A DNA stretch of 64,000 nt from Candidatus Gastranaerophilales bacterium (GCA_944324165.1 CALUVG010000003.1:1-64000); one strand, 5' to 3'. Positions 33,738 through 42,975 are shown, numbered from the stretch's first letter. Numbers and translations are program-made. The notes: a model not told the origin generated them from the sequence alone.

Positions 33738-34690
33738 TATTCTAAAAAAGCACCCATTTTTCTAAATTTTTCATATCGTTTATTTTTCAATTCATCGACT
33801 GAAAGCTTAGATAATTCATCAAGACTTTCAAGAATAGTTTTTTTCATTTCTGCTGATATTGCGTCATAATCAGTATGAGCCCCCCCGAGAGGTTCTTTGA
33901 TTTGCCCGTCAATAATGCCGAACTTCAATAAATCCGGAGCCGTAATCTTTAAAGCATCCGCCGCATCACTGGCACGAGATGCATCACGCCAGAGAATTGA
34001 TGCACATCCTTCAGGTGATATAACTGTATAATAAGCATGTTCAAGCAGGAAAACTTTATCAGCAACTGCCAAACCTAAAGCCCCTCCGGAACAACCTTCA
34101 CCTGATATAATTGCGATAACAGGGACTTTTAATTTTGCCATGTCCCTAAGATTAACCGCTATTGCGCGTCCCTGATTAGTTTCTTCAGCACTAATTCCAG
34201 GATAAGCCCCCGGAGTGTCAATTATTGTAACTATAGGAATATTAAATTTGCTGGCATGTTTGAATAATCTTAATGCTTTTCTATACCCCTGAGGCTGTGG
34301 CATGCCGAAGTTATATTCAAGATTTTCTTTTGTCGACTTGCCTTTCATTGTACCGATAATCATAACCGGTTTTCCGTCAATTTTTGCCAGCCCTCCGATT
34401 ATTGCACGATCGTCCATGCCATCACGGTCTCCGTGAAGTTCAACAAAATCCGTACAGATATGATTTACATAATCCAGAAAATTTGGACGGTCAGGGTGTC
34501 TTGCGATCTGCATTTTTTGAGACGGTTTAAGATTTGCGTACAATTCACGTCTGTAATCGTCTGCCTGCTGTTCAAAAGTTTCTATTTCTTTATTTAAATC
34601 CATACCGGATTCAAGACTAATTTTTTTCAATTCTTCAATTTTCTCCTGAATTTCTGCAATTGGTTTTTCAAAATCCAAAACTGCTGTCAT
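33737..34690 (-). CDS. accA: Acetyl-CoA carboxylase carboxyltransferase, alpha subunit
   Basis: 317 residues from the ATG at 34690, which has GAGGG upstream; an ATG at 34705 is in frame but overlaps that site. The crotonase-type carboxyltransferase fold has the conserved DTPGAYPGISAEE and GEGCSGGALGL oxyanion segments. With AccD it transfers CO2 from carboxybiotin to acetyl-CoA to form malonyl-CoA. It is directly downstream of accD, so the carboxyltransferase pair is one operon, separate from accBC. Confidence 0.96.
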   Translation of the reverse strand: MTAVLDFEKPIAEIQEKIEELKKISLESGMDLNKEIETFEQQADDYRRELYANLKPSQKMQIARHPDRPNFLDYVNHICTDFVELHGDRDGMDDRAIIGGLAKIDGKPVMIIGTMKGKSTKENLEYNFGMPQPQGYRKALRLFKHASKFNIPIVTIIDTPGAYPGISAEETNQGRAIAVNLRDMAKLKVPVIAIISGEGCSGGALGLAVADKVFLLEHAYYTVISPEGCASILWRDASRASDAADALKITAPDLLKFGIIDGQIKEPLGGAHTDYDAISAEMKKTILESLDELSKLSVDELKNKRYEKFRKMGAFLE

Positions 34691-34719
34691 TTTTATTTCC
34701 CTCATTTAGAATTTTAAAC

Positions 34720-35586
34720 TTATTTTTCATGCATAGAAAGCAAATTTGAAAGAATATTTCTCAAATTTTTTCTTGCTGCAACAACATCTACCTGACCATA
34801 TTTCATCAAATATTCAGCTGTCTGGAAATCAGACGGTAATTTTTGACGGATAGTTTGCTCAATAACTCTGCGTCCTGCAAACCCTATTCTTGCGCCTTGT
34901 TCGGCAACAATAATATCGCCCAACATTCCAAAACTTGCTGTAACACCGCCAAAAGTCGGCTCAGTCAAAAGGTTTATATATAAAAGTCCTTCATCGTCAA
35001 GTCTTGAGCAGGCACAGGATGTTTTAGCCATTTGCATCAAACTCAAAGCACTTTCCTGCATTCTCGCCCCGCCGGATGATGTTACGGCAAGTACAGGAAG
35101 TCTTAATTCAATAGCTTTTTCAATAATTCTTGTAACTTTTTCTCCTACTACGCTTCCCATTGAGCCGCCCATGAAATCAAAATCCATAACCGCAGTTGCA
35201 ACTTTATGCCCGTCAATACTAGCCAATCCTGTTACTACTGCATCATTCAGACCGGTCTTTTTCTGCGCTCTGTCCAGCCTGTCTTTATATTGTTCTGTGT
35301 CTACAAAATCCAATGGATCTGTCGGTTTGATATTTGTAAAAAGTTCTTCAAAAGATCCTTCATCAAATAACTGTTCTATACGTTTTCTTGCATTTATTCT
35401 AAAATGGTAATCACAAACAGGACATACCATCATATTATCTTCCAAATCTTTTTTAAGCAGCTGCGCATCACAATGTATACACTTTGTCCATAAATCAGGA
35501 TCCATATCTACTTCAACACGTGCTTCCATTGCACGGCGCTGAATTTGTGCTTCTTTACGTTTTTCAAACCAATCTTGAATTGTCAT
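34720..35586 (-). CDS. accD: Acetyl-CoA carboxylase carboxyltransferase, beta subunit
   Basis: 288 residues. The N-terminal zinc ribbon has CIHC (about 36-39) and CPVC (about 55-58), a hallmark of AccD. The carboxyltransferase domain contains GGSMGSVVGEK and SSGGARMQESALSLMQMAK. It is the first gene of the accD-accA-prmA-kdsB run. The ribosome site is weak (GGGATTTG). Confidence 0.96.
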   Translation of the reverse strand: MTIQDWFEKRKEAQIQRRAMEARVEVDMDPDLWTKCIHCDAQLLKKDLEDNMMVCPVCDYHFRINARKRIEQLFDEGSFEELFTNIKPTDPLDFVDTEQYKDRLDRAQKKTGLNDAVVTGLASIDGHKVATAVMDFDFMGGSMGSVVGEKVTRIIEKAIELRLPVLAVTSSGGARMQESALSLMQMAKTSCACSRLDDEGLLYINLLTEPTFGGVTASFGMLGDIIVAEQGARIGFAGRRVIEQTIRQKLPSDFQTAEYLMKYGQVDVVAARKNLRNILSNLLSMHEK

Positions 35587-35681
35587 ATTTTCAAATCCCT
35601 ATCAAAAAAATTTAGTATTTAATATACAAGTCATATTAATACAAACATATTATAACGCAAAAATAAAAGTTGGCAATAATC

Positions 35682-36464
35682 CTAATCTTTCTTTGGCGGA
35701 TTTCTGAAAAATTTGCGCATTTCCTCAGAAATTGAGACATTTTGCAGAGCGACATGATATTTCCTAATAAGAGCAATATTATCCTGTTCCTCAAGTAAAT
35801 CGCGTTTTGGAATTTTAACTGAATTTTTAACTTTTTCAAATTCTGTTGGCGAAGTTTTATTTATAATTTTTGTAACAATCTCATCCAGATCGCTGCCTCC
35901 GACACCGTATTTTGACGCAATTTCAGATACGGTAGCTCCCTGTGGAAAATTATAAAGCCATTTTAGCGTTAATTTATCGCCTTTTGAAATATGTATAATC
36001 CCCTTTTGATGAGGAGTATACATAATATCAGCTTTGTTGTGGCTATGCCCCAATCCCACAGCATGACCTATTTCGTGCAAAATAGTATGATAAACTTCAT
36101 TTTCATCCATATAGTCACTATGAACTAACCCTTCAGTCAATCCGATAGAAACTTCAGCCCCATACAAACGATTAGACGCATCATAACTAAAATAACAATA
36201 TCCTAAAGCCTTACGCTCAACCCTTTTCCAATCTATATTCACATTACTTTCTAATAATGTTTGCACTATTTGGAATTTTACTCTGCCATCTGAGGCTTTC
36301 TGCCATTCATCAAGCGCGCGTCTAACCATCTGGTTATACCGGTAGTCCTGCCCCTGTTTTGAATAGAATTTCATCGGGGCTATATAGACTTTTAAAGGCA
36401 TAAAAGTCCAGCGCATTAATCGTCCGTTCTTTAAAGATTCTGTAAGATATGTGTGTTTTTGCAT
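35682..36464 (-). CDS. Matrixin-type zinc metalloprotease
   Basis: 260 residues from the ATG at 36464. The metzincin motif HEIGHAVGLGH (130-140) is followed by S-H-N-K-A-D-I-M-Y with the Met-turn Met148, as in matrixins (M10). There is no signal peptide with this start; a longer start at 36503 would add hydrophobic residues (MLENLIFLVY) that could form a weak signal. The C-terminal 80 residues are basic and helical. It lacks a Shine-Dalgarno, and TACAAT (36476-36471) ends six bases before the ATG. Substrate unknown. Confidence 0.8.
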   Translation of the reverse strand: MQKHTYLTESLKNGRLMRWTFMPLKVYIAPMKFYSKQGQDYRYNQMVRRALDEWQKASDGRVKFQIVQTLLESNVNIDWKRVERKALGYCYFSYDASNRLYGAEVSIGLTEGLVHSDYMDENEVYHTILHEIGHAVGLGHSHNKADIMYTPHQKGIIHISKGDKLTLKWLYNFPQGATVSEIASKYGVGGSDLDEIVTKIINKTSPTEFEKVKNSVKIPKRDLLEEQDNIALIRKYHVALQNVSISEEMRKFFRNPPKKD

Positions 36465-36470
36465 ATTTTT

Positions 36471-36476
36471 ATTGTA
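36471..36476 (-). promoter_or_regulatory. -10 box immediately before the matrixin gene (leaderless candidate)
   Basis: TACAAT on the minus strand is followed by six bases and the ATG at 36464. The spacing is the same as at hydE, the 76-aa membrane protein and the module-3 HTH gene. No clear -35 box. Confidence 0.4.
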
Positions 36477-36543
36477 TACTAAAAATATAAGATTTTCCAG
36501 CATGAAACAAGCATGCATAATCAGACTAAGGAGGATTAATTAA

Positions 36544-36876
36544 ATGAATATTATGCAAATGATGAAACAGGCTCAAAATTTACAAAAAAAATTAAAAGAT
36601 ACGCAGGCTGAACTTGCTAATATTGAGATTACAGGAGAAGCCGCAGGCGGAGCCGTTAAGGTTATTTGTGACGGACAGGGAAAATTTAAATCAATCAAAT
36701 TGTCTCCGGAAGCAGTTAATTCTGAAAATCCGTCTTCTGTAGATTCAGAATCTATTGAAATGCTTGAAGATATTATCACTTCAGCAATTCAACAGGCTAG
36801 CGATAAAGCTACCAAACAAATGGAAGAAAAAATGAAAGCCGTAACCGGCGGTCTTAATATTCCGGGATTGTTCTAA
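36544..36876 (+). CDS. ybaB: YbaB/EbfC nucleoid-associated protein
   Basis: 110 residues: starts MNIMQMMKQAQNLQKKLKDTQAEL, then a central beta part with ITGEAAGGAVKVICDGQGKFKSIKLS (quoted in two pieces), and a Gly/Leu-rich end GGLNIPGLF. The protein dimerises and binds DNA. It is coupled to recR by a 1-base overlap, a gene order conserved in most bacteria. AAGGAGG precedes the ATG. Confidence 0.94.
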   Translation: MNIMQMMKQAQNLQKKLKDTQAELANIEITGEAAGGAVKVICDGQGKFKSIKLSPEAVNSENPSSVDSESIEMLEDIITSAIQQASDKATKQMEEKMKAVTGGLNIPGLF

Positions 36877-37472
36877 TGATTTATCCAAAATCAATAGCTG
36901 CACTCATAGAGCATTTTCAAAAATTTCCGTCAGTTGGACCGAAATCCGCGCAGCGTATGGCTTTCTATCTTTTGAGAATGCCTATGAGTGAGGTGCAAAA
37001 ATTTGCGCAATGTATCATTGATGCAAAACAAAACACCCATACCTGTGAAATTTGTTTTAACTTATCTTCAACAAGCCCTTGTGAAATATGCCAGTCGCCT
37101 AAACGTGACCGTTCAACTATATGTGTGGTTGCAGAAACTAAAGACTTAATAGCTATTGAAAAAACTAATGAATATAAAGGCTTATATCACGTTCTACAAG
37201 GAGTAATTTCACCTATGGATGGTATAGGGGCTGATGATATAAGAATTAAAGAATTATTAAATCGTTTGACAAATTCTGAAGTCAAAGAAATTATTATAGC
37301 CCTGAGTCCCTCTGTTGAAGGCGAAGCAACCAGTCTATACTTAAGCAAACTGATTAAACCTTTTGGTATAAAAATATCACGTATTGCCTTCGGACTGCCT
37401 GTGGGGTCTGATTTGGAATATGCCGATGAAATAACTATTGCCAAAGCTATTGAAGGCAGAAGAGAATTGTAA
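36876..37472 (+). CDS. recR: Recombination protein RecR
   Basis: 198 residues, normal length. The N-terminal helix-hairpin-helix FPSVGPKSAQRMAF, the C4 zinc finger CEIC...CEIC (about 55-72) and the Toprim domain (ICVVAETKDLIAIE ... ALSPSVEGEATSLYL) are all present. It acts with RecO and RecF in gap repair; recO is at 20956-21714. Translation is coupled to ybaB (TAATG). Confidence 0.96.
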   Translation: MIYPKSIAALIEHFQKFPSVGPKSAQRMAFYLLRMPMSEVQKFAQCIIDAKQNTHTCEICFNLSSTSPCEICQSPKRDRSTICVVAETKDLIAIEKTNEYKGLYHVLQGVISPMDGIGADDIRIKELLNRLTNSEVKEIIIALSPSVEGEATSLYLSKLIKPFGIKISRIAFGLPVGSDLEYADEITIAKAIEGRREL

Positions 37473-37508
37473 TTTTTTGTAACAAATACACTTATTATTT
37501 TTAAGTTT

Positions 37509-37537
37509 TTGACAGAATATTCGTTATAATTTACTAT
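37509..37537 (+). promoter_or_regulatory. Sigma-70 promoter before prepilin gene 37567
   Basis: TTGACA (37509-37514) and TACTAT (37532-37537) spaced by 17 bases, with start about 20 bases before the ATG. A TATAAT-like stretch also lies inside the spacer (TTATAAT about 37524-37530). Confidence 0.65.
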
Positions 37538-37566
37538 AGATATAGTATTTACGAGGTTAATGAAAG

Positions 37567-38265
37567 ATGAGTATAAAGAAGAAATTCGGATTCACTCTGG
37601 CGGAAACTCTTGTCGCACTTGCTATTATTGGGGTGCTTGCATCTATTATAATACCATCTATTGTTAACAGCTATAATAAAGTAGTACTTCAAGTAAAACT
37701 TAAAAAGATATATGCAGTTCTCTCTCATATATCGCAATATGCCATTGCAGACTACGGAGAAATGTCTTACACTGATTTTTATGATGGCAGTTCTGAAAAA
37801 GTACAGGAATGGTTTTCAAATTACATAAAGCCTTATCTAAAAATTGATAAAGTTTGTTATGATGAAGAAGGATGCTGGGCAAAAAATGTAACACATCTTA
37901 ATGGTGATAGTGTAAGTAATCTTACTGCACGTGGTATCGGGGGAAATATTGTAACATTTCGAACTATGGATGGTACATTATTTAATGCTGATGGTAATGT
38001 TCCGGCTGATTTAGACAATCTGTTTGGTATAGATTCAGATGTTGATGCGCTTGTGCTGCATATAGATTTAAATGGATTTAAAAAACCTAATGTAATCGGC
38101 AAAGATATTTATGTATTTGTTTATACAAATAAAGGATTTGTCCCTGCCGGAAACGACCGTGATAAAGAATTCGTTGAACAGGAATGTTCTGAAGACGGCA
38201 CAGGTATTATGTGTGCATCTAAAATTGCCAGAAATAGCTGGGAACTCGGTGAAGAAAACTTGTAA
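37567..38265 (+). CDS. Type IV pilin-like protein (prepilin, unpaired)
   Basis: 232 residues. The basic leader MSIKKKFG is followed by FTLAETLVALAIIGVLASI with Gly at -1 and Glu at +5, a canonical prepilin site. The soluble domain has H-I-D-L-N-G-F-K-K-P-N-V-I-G-K-D-I-Y-V-F, the signature shared with the other prepilins, and two late cysteines (EQECSED, IMCASK). Unlike the other three FTLAE-type prepilin genes it has no divergent HTH gene and has its own consensus promoter, so it may be constitutive. Confidence 0.85.
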   Translation: MSIKKKFGFTLAETLVALAIIGVLASIIIPSIVNSYNKVVLQVKLKKIYAVLSHISQYAIADYGEMSYTDFYDGSSEKVQEWFSNYIKPYLKIDKVCYDEEGCWAKNVTHLNGDSVSNLTARGIGGNIVTFRTMDGTLFNADGNVPADLDNLFGIDSDVDALVLHIDLNGFKKPNVIGKDIYVFVYTNKGFVPAGNDRDKEFVEQECSEDGTGIMCASKIARNSWELGEENL

Positions 38266-38307
38266 TATAATCTTGTCAGTGGTATATTGCTGTTTGTAGT
38301 TAGTTAG

Positions 38308-38376
38308 GGGGATCCACCCCGGGGGTAAATGTTTATTTAAGTGTTGTTAATTAAACAAAGATTTACCGTAAACCCC
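38308..38376 (+). promoter_or_regulatory. Structured 5' leader of thrS
   Basis: GGTAAAT (38324-38330) pairs with ATTTACC (38361-38367), and GTTTATTTAA (38331-38340) pairs with TTAATTAAAC (38347-38356) with one mismatch, capped by a GTGTTG loop. GGGG (38308-38311 or 38321-38324) can pair with CCCC (38317-38320) or CCCC (38373-38376), so alternative folds are possible. The structure ends just before the AAAGGA ribosome site of thrS. Confidence 0.5.
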
Positions 38377-38400
38377 AAAAGGATGAAAGGATATTCTTGT

Positions 38401-40206
38401 ATGGAAAAAAACAACGAAACACTGCACACTTTGCGGCATTCCGCATCTCACATTATGGCTCAGGCAGTTCAAAAACTATTCCCGGCAGCAAAACTTGCTA
38501 TCGGACCGGCTACTGAAAACGGATTTTATTACGATTTTGATTTAACCGACGGACATGCTTTTACTGAAGATGACCTCGTTAAAATTGAAGAAGAAATGAA
38601 AAATATCGTAAAACAAAATTTGACTTTTGAAAAATATGTTATTCCTGATGTAGATGCGCAAATTGAAGAATTCAGAAAAGAAGGCGAAATCTACAAAGCT
38701 GAATTGTTAGAAGAACACAGAAATGACAATCCTACACTATATTTAACGAAAGATAAAGAAGGCAATGTTCTGTTTAATGATCTTTGTGCAGGTCCGCATA
38801 TTCCAAATACAAGTTACATTAAAGGAAATGCTTTTAAACTGTTAAAAGTTGCAGGTGCCTACTGGCGCGGTAACGAAAAAAATAAAATGCTCCAGCGTAT
38901 CTACGCAACTGCATACTGGAACAAAGAAGATCTGCAGGATTATCTGCACTTCCTCGAAGAAGCCGAAAAACGCGATCACAGAAAACTCGGTGCTAAACTT
39001 GATTTATTCTCTACAAGAGAAGAATTAGGCGGCGGACTTGTGTTATGGCATCCAAATCTTGCAGTTGTGCGTGAAGAAATTGAAAACTACTGGAGAACAG
39101 AACACCGAAAACGCGGCTATGTAATCGTAAACACTCCGCATATTGCAAAATCTAAGTTGTGGGAAATATCAGGACACGCTGACCATTATAGAGAAAATAT
39201 GTTCTTTATTCAAAAAGATGAAGACAGCGATGAACAATTCATACTTAAACCAATGAATTGTCCGTTCCATATTTTGATTTATCAGGCAAACAGATATTCT
39301 TATCGTTCATTGCCTCTAAGAATGGCTGAACTCGGTACCGTTTACAGAAAAGAAAAATCAGGTGCATTATCAGGATTAACACGTGTTCAAGGGTTCACAC
39401 AGGATGATGCACACGTATTCTGTACTCCTGAGCAGTTAGTTGACGAAATAAACGAAATTATTGATTTTGTTGCGGACACAATGGCATTATTCAATATGTC
39501 TTTTGAAGTTGAACTTTCAACACGTCCGGAAAGTTATGTCGGAGAGATTGAAAACTGGGATCGTGCTGAAGCGGGTCTAAAAGCAGCAATGGACCGACGC
39601 GGTATGAAATATGATATCAATGAAGGTGACGGAGCTTTCTACGGACCTAAAATTGACTTTAAAATTAAGGATGCTATAGGCAGAATGTGGCAATGCGCAA
39701 CTATTCAATTAGACTTTAATCTGCCTGAACGTTTTGATATAAAATATCAAGACAAAGATGGTACAATGAAAACACCGGTCATGCTCCACCGTGTAGTGTT
39801 TGGGTCAATGGAACGTTTCCATGGTATCTTAATCGAACATTATGCAGGTGCATTCCCGACATGGCTTGCGCCGACTCAGGTCGCAATTGTACCTATAAGC
39901 AATGAAAAACACGTTGATTTTGCAGAAAAAGTCTACAAAAAAATGCGTGATGCAGGTATAAGAGTAAAACTTGATGACAGATCTGAAAGCATGAATTATA
40001 AAATCAGAGAAAGTCTGCAGGATAAGAAAATTCCTTATGTTGTAGTTATAGGCGATAAGGAAATAGAATCTAATTCTCTGGCAGTTCGTGCTCGCGGTAT
40101 CGGACAAGTTGGAACAATGCCGGTAGATGAATTTATCAAGAAAATAGAAGATGAAATTCATGCCCGCCGCTCTGAGTCCTTTGCTAAAGAGTTGACTAAA
40201 GCATAA
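38401..40206 (+). CDS. thrS: Threonyl-tRNA synthetase lacking the TGS domain
   Basis: 601 residues from the ATG at 38401 (AAAGGA upstream). It starts directly in the editing domain (RHSASHIMAQAVQ, with the H-x3-H metal motif) and has no N-terminal TGS domain, as in cyanobacterial ThrRS. Class II motifs follow: motif 2 region ELGTVYRKEKSGALSGLTRV, the zinc ligand in MNCPFH, and motif 3 MLHRVVFGSMERF. A C-terminal anticodon-binding domain covers the last 100 residues. It charges tRNA-Thr in the cytoplasm. Confidence 0.96.
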   Translation: MEKNNETLHTLRHSASHIMAQAVQKLFPAAKLAIGPATENGFYYDFDLTDGHAFTEDDLVKIEEEMKNIVKQNLTFEKYVIPDVDAQIEEFRKEGEIYKAELLEEHRNDNPTLYLTKDKEGNVLFNDLCAGPHIPNTSYIKGNAFKLLKVAGAYWRGNEKNKMLQRIYATAYWNKEDLQDYLHFLEEAEKRDHRKLGAKLDLFSTREELGGGLVLWHPNLAVVREEIENYWRTEHRKRGYVIVNTPHIAKSKLWEISGHADHYRENMFFIQKDEDSDEQFILKPMNCPFHILIYQANRYSYRSLPLRMAELGTVYRKEKSGALSGLTRVQGFTQDDAHVFCTPEQLVDEINEIIDFVADTMALFNMSFEVELSTRPESYVGEIENWDRAEAGLKAAMDRRGMKYDINEGDGAFYGPKIDFKIKDAIGRMWQCATIQLDFNLPERFDIKYQDKDGTMKTPVMLHRVVFGSMERFHGILIEHYAGAFPTWLAPTQVAIVPISNEKHVDFAEKVYKKMRDAGIRVKLDDRSESMNYKIRESLQDKKIPYVVVIGDKEIESNSLAVRARGIGQVGTMPVDEFIKKIEDEIHARRSESFAKELTKA

Positions 40207-40213
40207 ATTTATA

Positions 40214-40284
40214 AAAAGGCTCCATAAAGGAGCCTTTTAGTCCAAAAATAAACGACAGAGTATATACTCTGTCGTTTATTTTTT
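40214..40284. terminator. Two consecutive terminators between thrS and the 90-aa gene
   Basis: AAAAGGCTCC (40214-40223) with GGAGCCTTTT (40229-40238), then a 16-bp stem of 40245-40260 with 40267-40282 (GACAGAG/CTCTGTC core) and T-runs on both strands. The second can end transcripts from both sides. Confidence 0.85.
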
Positions 40285-40292
40285 ATACATTT

Positions 40293-40565
40293 TTATGCTG
40301 AAATATCAATAATAGTATCTGCCGGAGCCAACAGTGCCGCTGTATAAGCCGCCAGAACTAATGTCGGATCTGTATTTTTTATCTTTGCTGAATTGTATTC
40401 ATCAGTATCAGGATTATTATATACAATTTTTACACTATCTGTATCGCTGTCCGCATCAATTCTTTTGATATTTTGGGCAGGAATAAGATTGGTTCCCAAA
40501 TTCCAGTTTGACTGAATTTTTAAAGCTCCACTAAATGGGGCTGCTTTAACAGGATTTACTTTCAT
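40293..40565 (-). CDS. Small hypothetical protein with 'PFSGALK' N-terminus
   Basis: 90 residues, no signal or membrane helix, no known family. It begins MKVNPVKAAPFSGALKI; the 'aromatic-S/K-G-x-L/K' pattern after a short Asn/Pro-rich start resembles the starts of other lineage-specific proteins here (MNIQAINRGNVTPYFSANK, MSLSVNRISNINFKSK). A Tyr/Asp/Asn-rich middle precedes a hydrophobic Ala-rich end (LVLAAYTAALLAPAD). AAGGAGA lies before the ATG. Confidence 0.6.
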   Translation of the reverse strand: MKVNPVKAAPFSGALKIQSNWNLGTNLIPAQNIKRIDADSDTDSVKIVYNNPDTDEYNSAKIKNTDPTLVLAAYTAALLAPADTIIDISA

Positions 40566-40591
40566 AAAATATCTCCTTATTGATCTTTTTC

Positions 40592-41776
40592 CTACATAAT
40601 ACCTACTGATTTATGTTTTTCATAAATCTGTTCAGCCATATCATCAAGTTTTTTGAAATCTTCTTCAGTTGGTTTGCCTTTAACCTGCAGCGGTTCAACC
40701 AAATCCAATTTCAAAGGTTTCAATAAATCTGCGATTAGCCCGAACAAATTGCCGCCCCAGCCGTAAGACCCTACAAGTGATGCAAATTTTGCCTTAGGTC
40801 TTAAAACAGCCGCAAGATAAGCCACATTCACTGCCATTGGATGTGGTCCGGCCAGCACCATTGATGTTCCCATCACAATTGTTGCAGCATCAACAAGTGT
40901 CATTGCTAAATCTCCCAGATCATCATCAACGATATCAAATTTAAAAGTTTTAACTCCTTTTGCCTCAAGTTTATCAGAAAGATAATCAATCATATCTTTT
41001 GTACTTTCGTACATAGACACATAAGGTAATGCTACAAGATTTTTTGGAGTATCAGAAGTCCAATCCGTATATAAATCTAAAATATAGTTCGGATTAGTAT
41101 AAACCGGACCATGACTCGGTAAAATCATATCAACCTTCATATCCTTTAGCATTTGTGTATATTTTTTACACATCATTCTAAAAGGCATCATTATTTCCGC
41201 ATAATAACGCTTTGCACTTTTCATTAACTCGTTACTTTCAACAGCAAATACATCAGAAAATGTGTAATGTGCCCCTAAAAAGTCGCAAGTACAAATAACA
41301 TTATCTTCCTTCAAGTATGTAAACATTGTATCAGGCCAATGAACACCCGGCGCAAAAATAAATTTCAAAGTTTTGTCGCCTAAAGATAGTTCTTCTCCAT
41401 CAGATATAACTTTAATTTTTTCTTCAGGAACATGCAACATTGATTTAATATTTTCGGCAACCTTTGGATTGGTCACAACTACTGCCTGCGGATATTTTTC
41501 CAGTAATGCAGGAATTGAACCTGAATGATCCTGTTCCCCATGGTTTGCAATAATATAATCAACTCTACCTATCTGATTTTCTGCCAGACGTTTTAAATAT
41601 TCATTTGTTTTTGGCGGATACATAGTATCTATAATTGCAGTTTTTTCACTGCCTTTTACAAGGTAAGAATTATAGCTTGTTCCGTGTTCCAGAGGAATAA
41701 GCTCGTCAAAAATTCTTCTATCACAATCGTTTAGACCGCAATAGTAAATTCCATTTTTAATTTCTTGAAATTTCAT
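40592..41776 (-). CDS. Flavodiiron protein (oxygen reductase)
   Basis: 394 residues. A metallo-beta-lactamase diiron domain has the complete ligand set H79-x-E81-x-D83-H84 (NHGEQDHSGS), H146, D165 and H222. A flavodoxin domain (about 252-390) has the FMN loops at SMYESTKDM and GSYGWGG. It reduces O2 (or NO) to water (or N2O) with electrons from rubredoxin. The upstream cluster on the same strand encodes rubredoxin, two rubrerythrins and a PerR-like regulator, so this is an anaerobe's oxygen-defence set. Confidence 0.95.
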   Translation of the reverse strand: MKFQEIKNGIYYCGLNDCDRRIFDELIPLEHGTSYNSYLVKGSEKTAIIDTMYPPKTNEYLKRLAENQIGRVDYIIANHGEQDHSGSIPALLEKYPQAVVVTNPKVAENIKSMLHVPEEKIKVISDGEELSLGDKTLKFIFAPGVHWPDTMFTYLKEDNVICTCDFLGAHYTFSDVFAVESNELMKSAKRYYAEIMMPFRMMCKKYTQMLKDMKVDMILPSHGPVYTNPNYILDLYTDWTSDTPKNLVALPYVSMYESTKDMIDYLSDKLEAKGVKTFKFDIVDDDLGDLAMTLVDAATIVMGTSMVLAGPHPMAVNVAYLAAVLRPKAKFASLVGSYGWGGNLFGLIADLLKPLKLDLVEPLQVKGKPTEEDFKKLDDMAEQIYEKHKSVGIM

Positions 41777-41800
41777 TACATATCTCCTTTTTACTATTTA

Positions 41801-42334
41801 TCAATTCGGTTTCTTAAAAAAGAATACATTTTCATTTTCGCACAACGGGCAGTAATCGGGTTTATCTTTTTGTTGGAAAACTCCGCCGCATGTTGAGCAA
41901 ACCCAGTTGAATGTTCCATCCTGATTTGGAAGGACATCATTTTTCACATTCAAAATTAATTTTTTTATTTTTTCTACGTGATCTTTTTCTATTTTTGCAA
42001 TGTGTTCAAAAAGTTCTGCCAGATGTTCAAATCCCTCTTTTTTCGCCGTTTGTGCATAAGACGGATATAAACCGGAACTTTCGGTATATTCTTTCTGTAA
42101 AACATTTTCTAAATTTTCTAATGTATGTGGATATTTACCGTTATTAAGCCATTTAAACCATAACTTTGTATGCTCGCGCTCCTGTTGTGACAATAATTCA
42201 AGCTGTACGCCCGCTTCATCATACCCTTCCAGTTTGGCAATAAGTGAATATATTAAAAACTCACACTTTCTTTTAGCTTCACAAGCAAAAGCAGCTTTTA
42301 AATTTTTTTCTGTTTCAGAACCTCTAATATCCAT
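41801..42334 (-). CDS. Rubrerythrin, diverged copy
   Basis: 177 residues. The ferritin-like diiron domain (about 1-135) keeps E-A-K-R-K-C, E-R-E-H-T and the E-K-D-H ligand motifs. The C-terminal rubredoxin-type domain has CSTC and CPLC (about 145-168). Compared with its neighbour it has lost the usual E-S-Q-A-R-N-K-Y around the first glutamate. It is a peroxide reductase or a variant of one. It is separated from the upstream rubrerythrin by a hairpin, so the two may be expressed at different levels. Confidence 0.9.
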   Translation of the reverse strand: MDIRGSETEKNLKAAFACEAKRKCEFLIYSLIAKLEGYDEAGVQLELLSQQEREHTKLWFKWLNNGKYPHTLENLENVLQKEYTESSGLYPSYAQTAKKEGFEHLAELFEHIAKIEKDHVEKIKKLILNVKNDVLPNQDGTFNWVCSTCGGVFQQKDKPDYCPLCENENVFFFKKPN

Positions 42335-42370
42335 ATAATCATATCCTCTTCTGTTTGATATTATATCACA

Positions 42371-42410
42371 AAAACTCAGGTCCTGTGAGTCTACACAAAA
42401 CCTGAGTTTT
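42371..42410 (-). terminator. Hairpin between the two rubrerythrin genes
   Basis: AAAACTCAGGT (42371-42381) pairs perfectly with ACCTGAGTTTT (42400-42410) over 11 bp with an 18-base loop; on the minus strand T residues follow. It lies 4 bases after the stop of the upstream rubrerythrin and may terminate or attenuate the operon. Confidence 0.7.
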
Positions 42411-42414
42411 CATA

Positions 42415-42954
42415 TTAGTAATTTTTAGCTTTCATAAAGAAATATGCTTTAGGGTGCTTACAAACCGGACATAATTCTATTGCAGATTCACCATCAAAAG
42501 AATAACCGCAGTTTGAACATTCCCAGGTGACTTTTTCAGCCTTCTCAAACACTGTGCCGTTTTTAAGATTTGCAAGCAGTTTTCTGTAACGTTCTTCGTG
42601 CTCTTTTTCTATTTTTCCAACGAGTTCAAAAAGTATTGCCAGTTGCTCAAATCCTTCTTCTTTTGCTTCTTTTGCAAAAGTGGCGTACATATCTGTCCAC
42701 TCATAGTTTTCACCATCAGCCGCATCTTGTAGATTAATCAGTGTCTGAGGAATTGAGCCGTCATGCAAAAACTTAAACCAGATTTTTGCATGTTCTTTTT
42801 CATTATTAGCAGTTTCTTCAAATATTTTGCTAATTTGAACAAATCCTTCTTTTTTCGCCTGAGACGCATAATAAGTATACTTATTGCGTGCTTGTGATTC
42901 ACCGGCAAAAGCTGTCATTAGATTTTGTTCAGTTTTTGTACCCTTTAATTCCAT
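42415..42954 (-). CDS. rbr: Rubrerythrin, canonical copy
   Basis: 179 residues. The diiron domain shows [17 protein letters not shown] and [10 protein letters not shown], the three iron-ligand helices. The rubredoxin-like end has CSNC and CPVC. It reduces hydrogen peroxide using electrons from rubredoxin. It sits between rubredoxin and the second rubrerythrin. A Shine-Dalgarno (AAAGGA) precedes the ATG. Confidence 0.95.
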   Translation of the reverse strand: MELKGTKTEQNLMTAFAGESQARNKYTYYASQAKKEGFVQISKIFEETANNEKEHAKIWFKFLHDGSIPQTLINLQDAADGENYEWTDMYATFAKEAKEEGFEQLAILFELVGKIEKEHEERYRKLLANLKNGTVFEKAEKVTWECSNCGYSFDGESAIELCPVCKHPKAYFFMKAKNY

Positions 42955-42975
42955 AAAAAATATCCTTTCAAATTA

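Noticed and set aside
38266-38400. T-box riboswitch upstream of thrS
   Set aside because: The conserved T-box sequence and a terminator/antiterminator pair are missing; only the alternative hairpins described above are visible.
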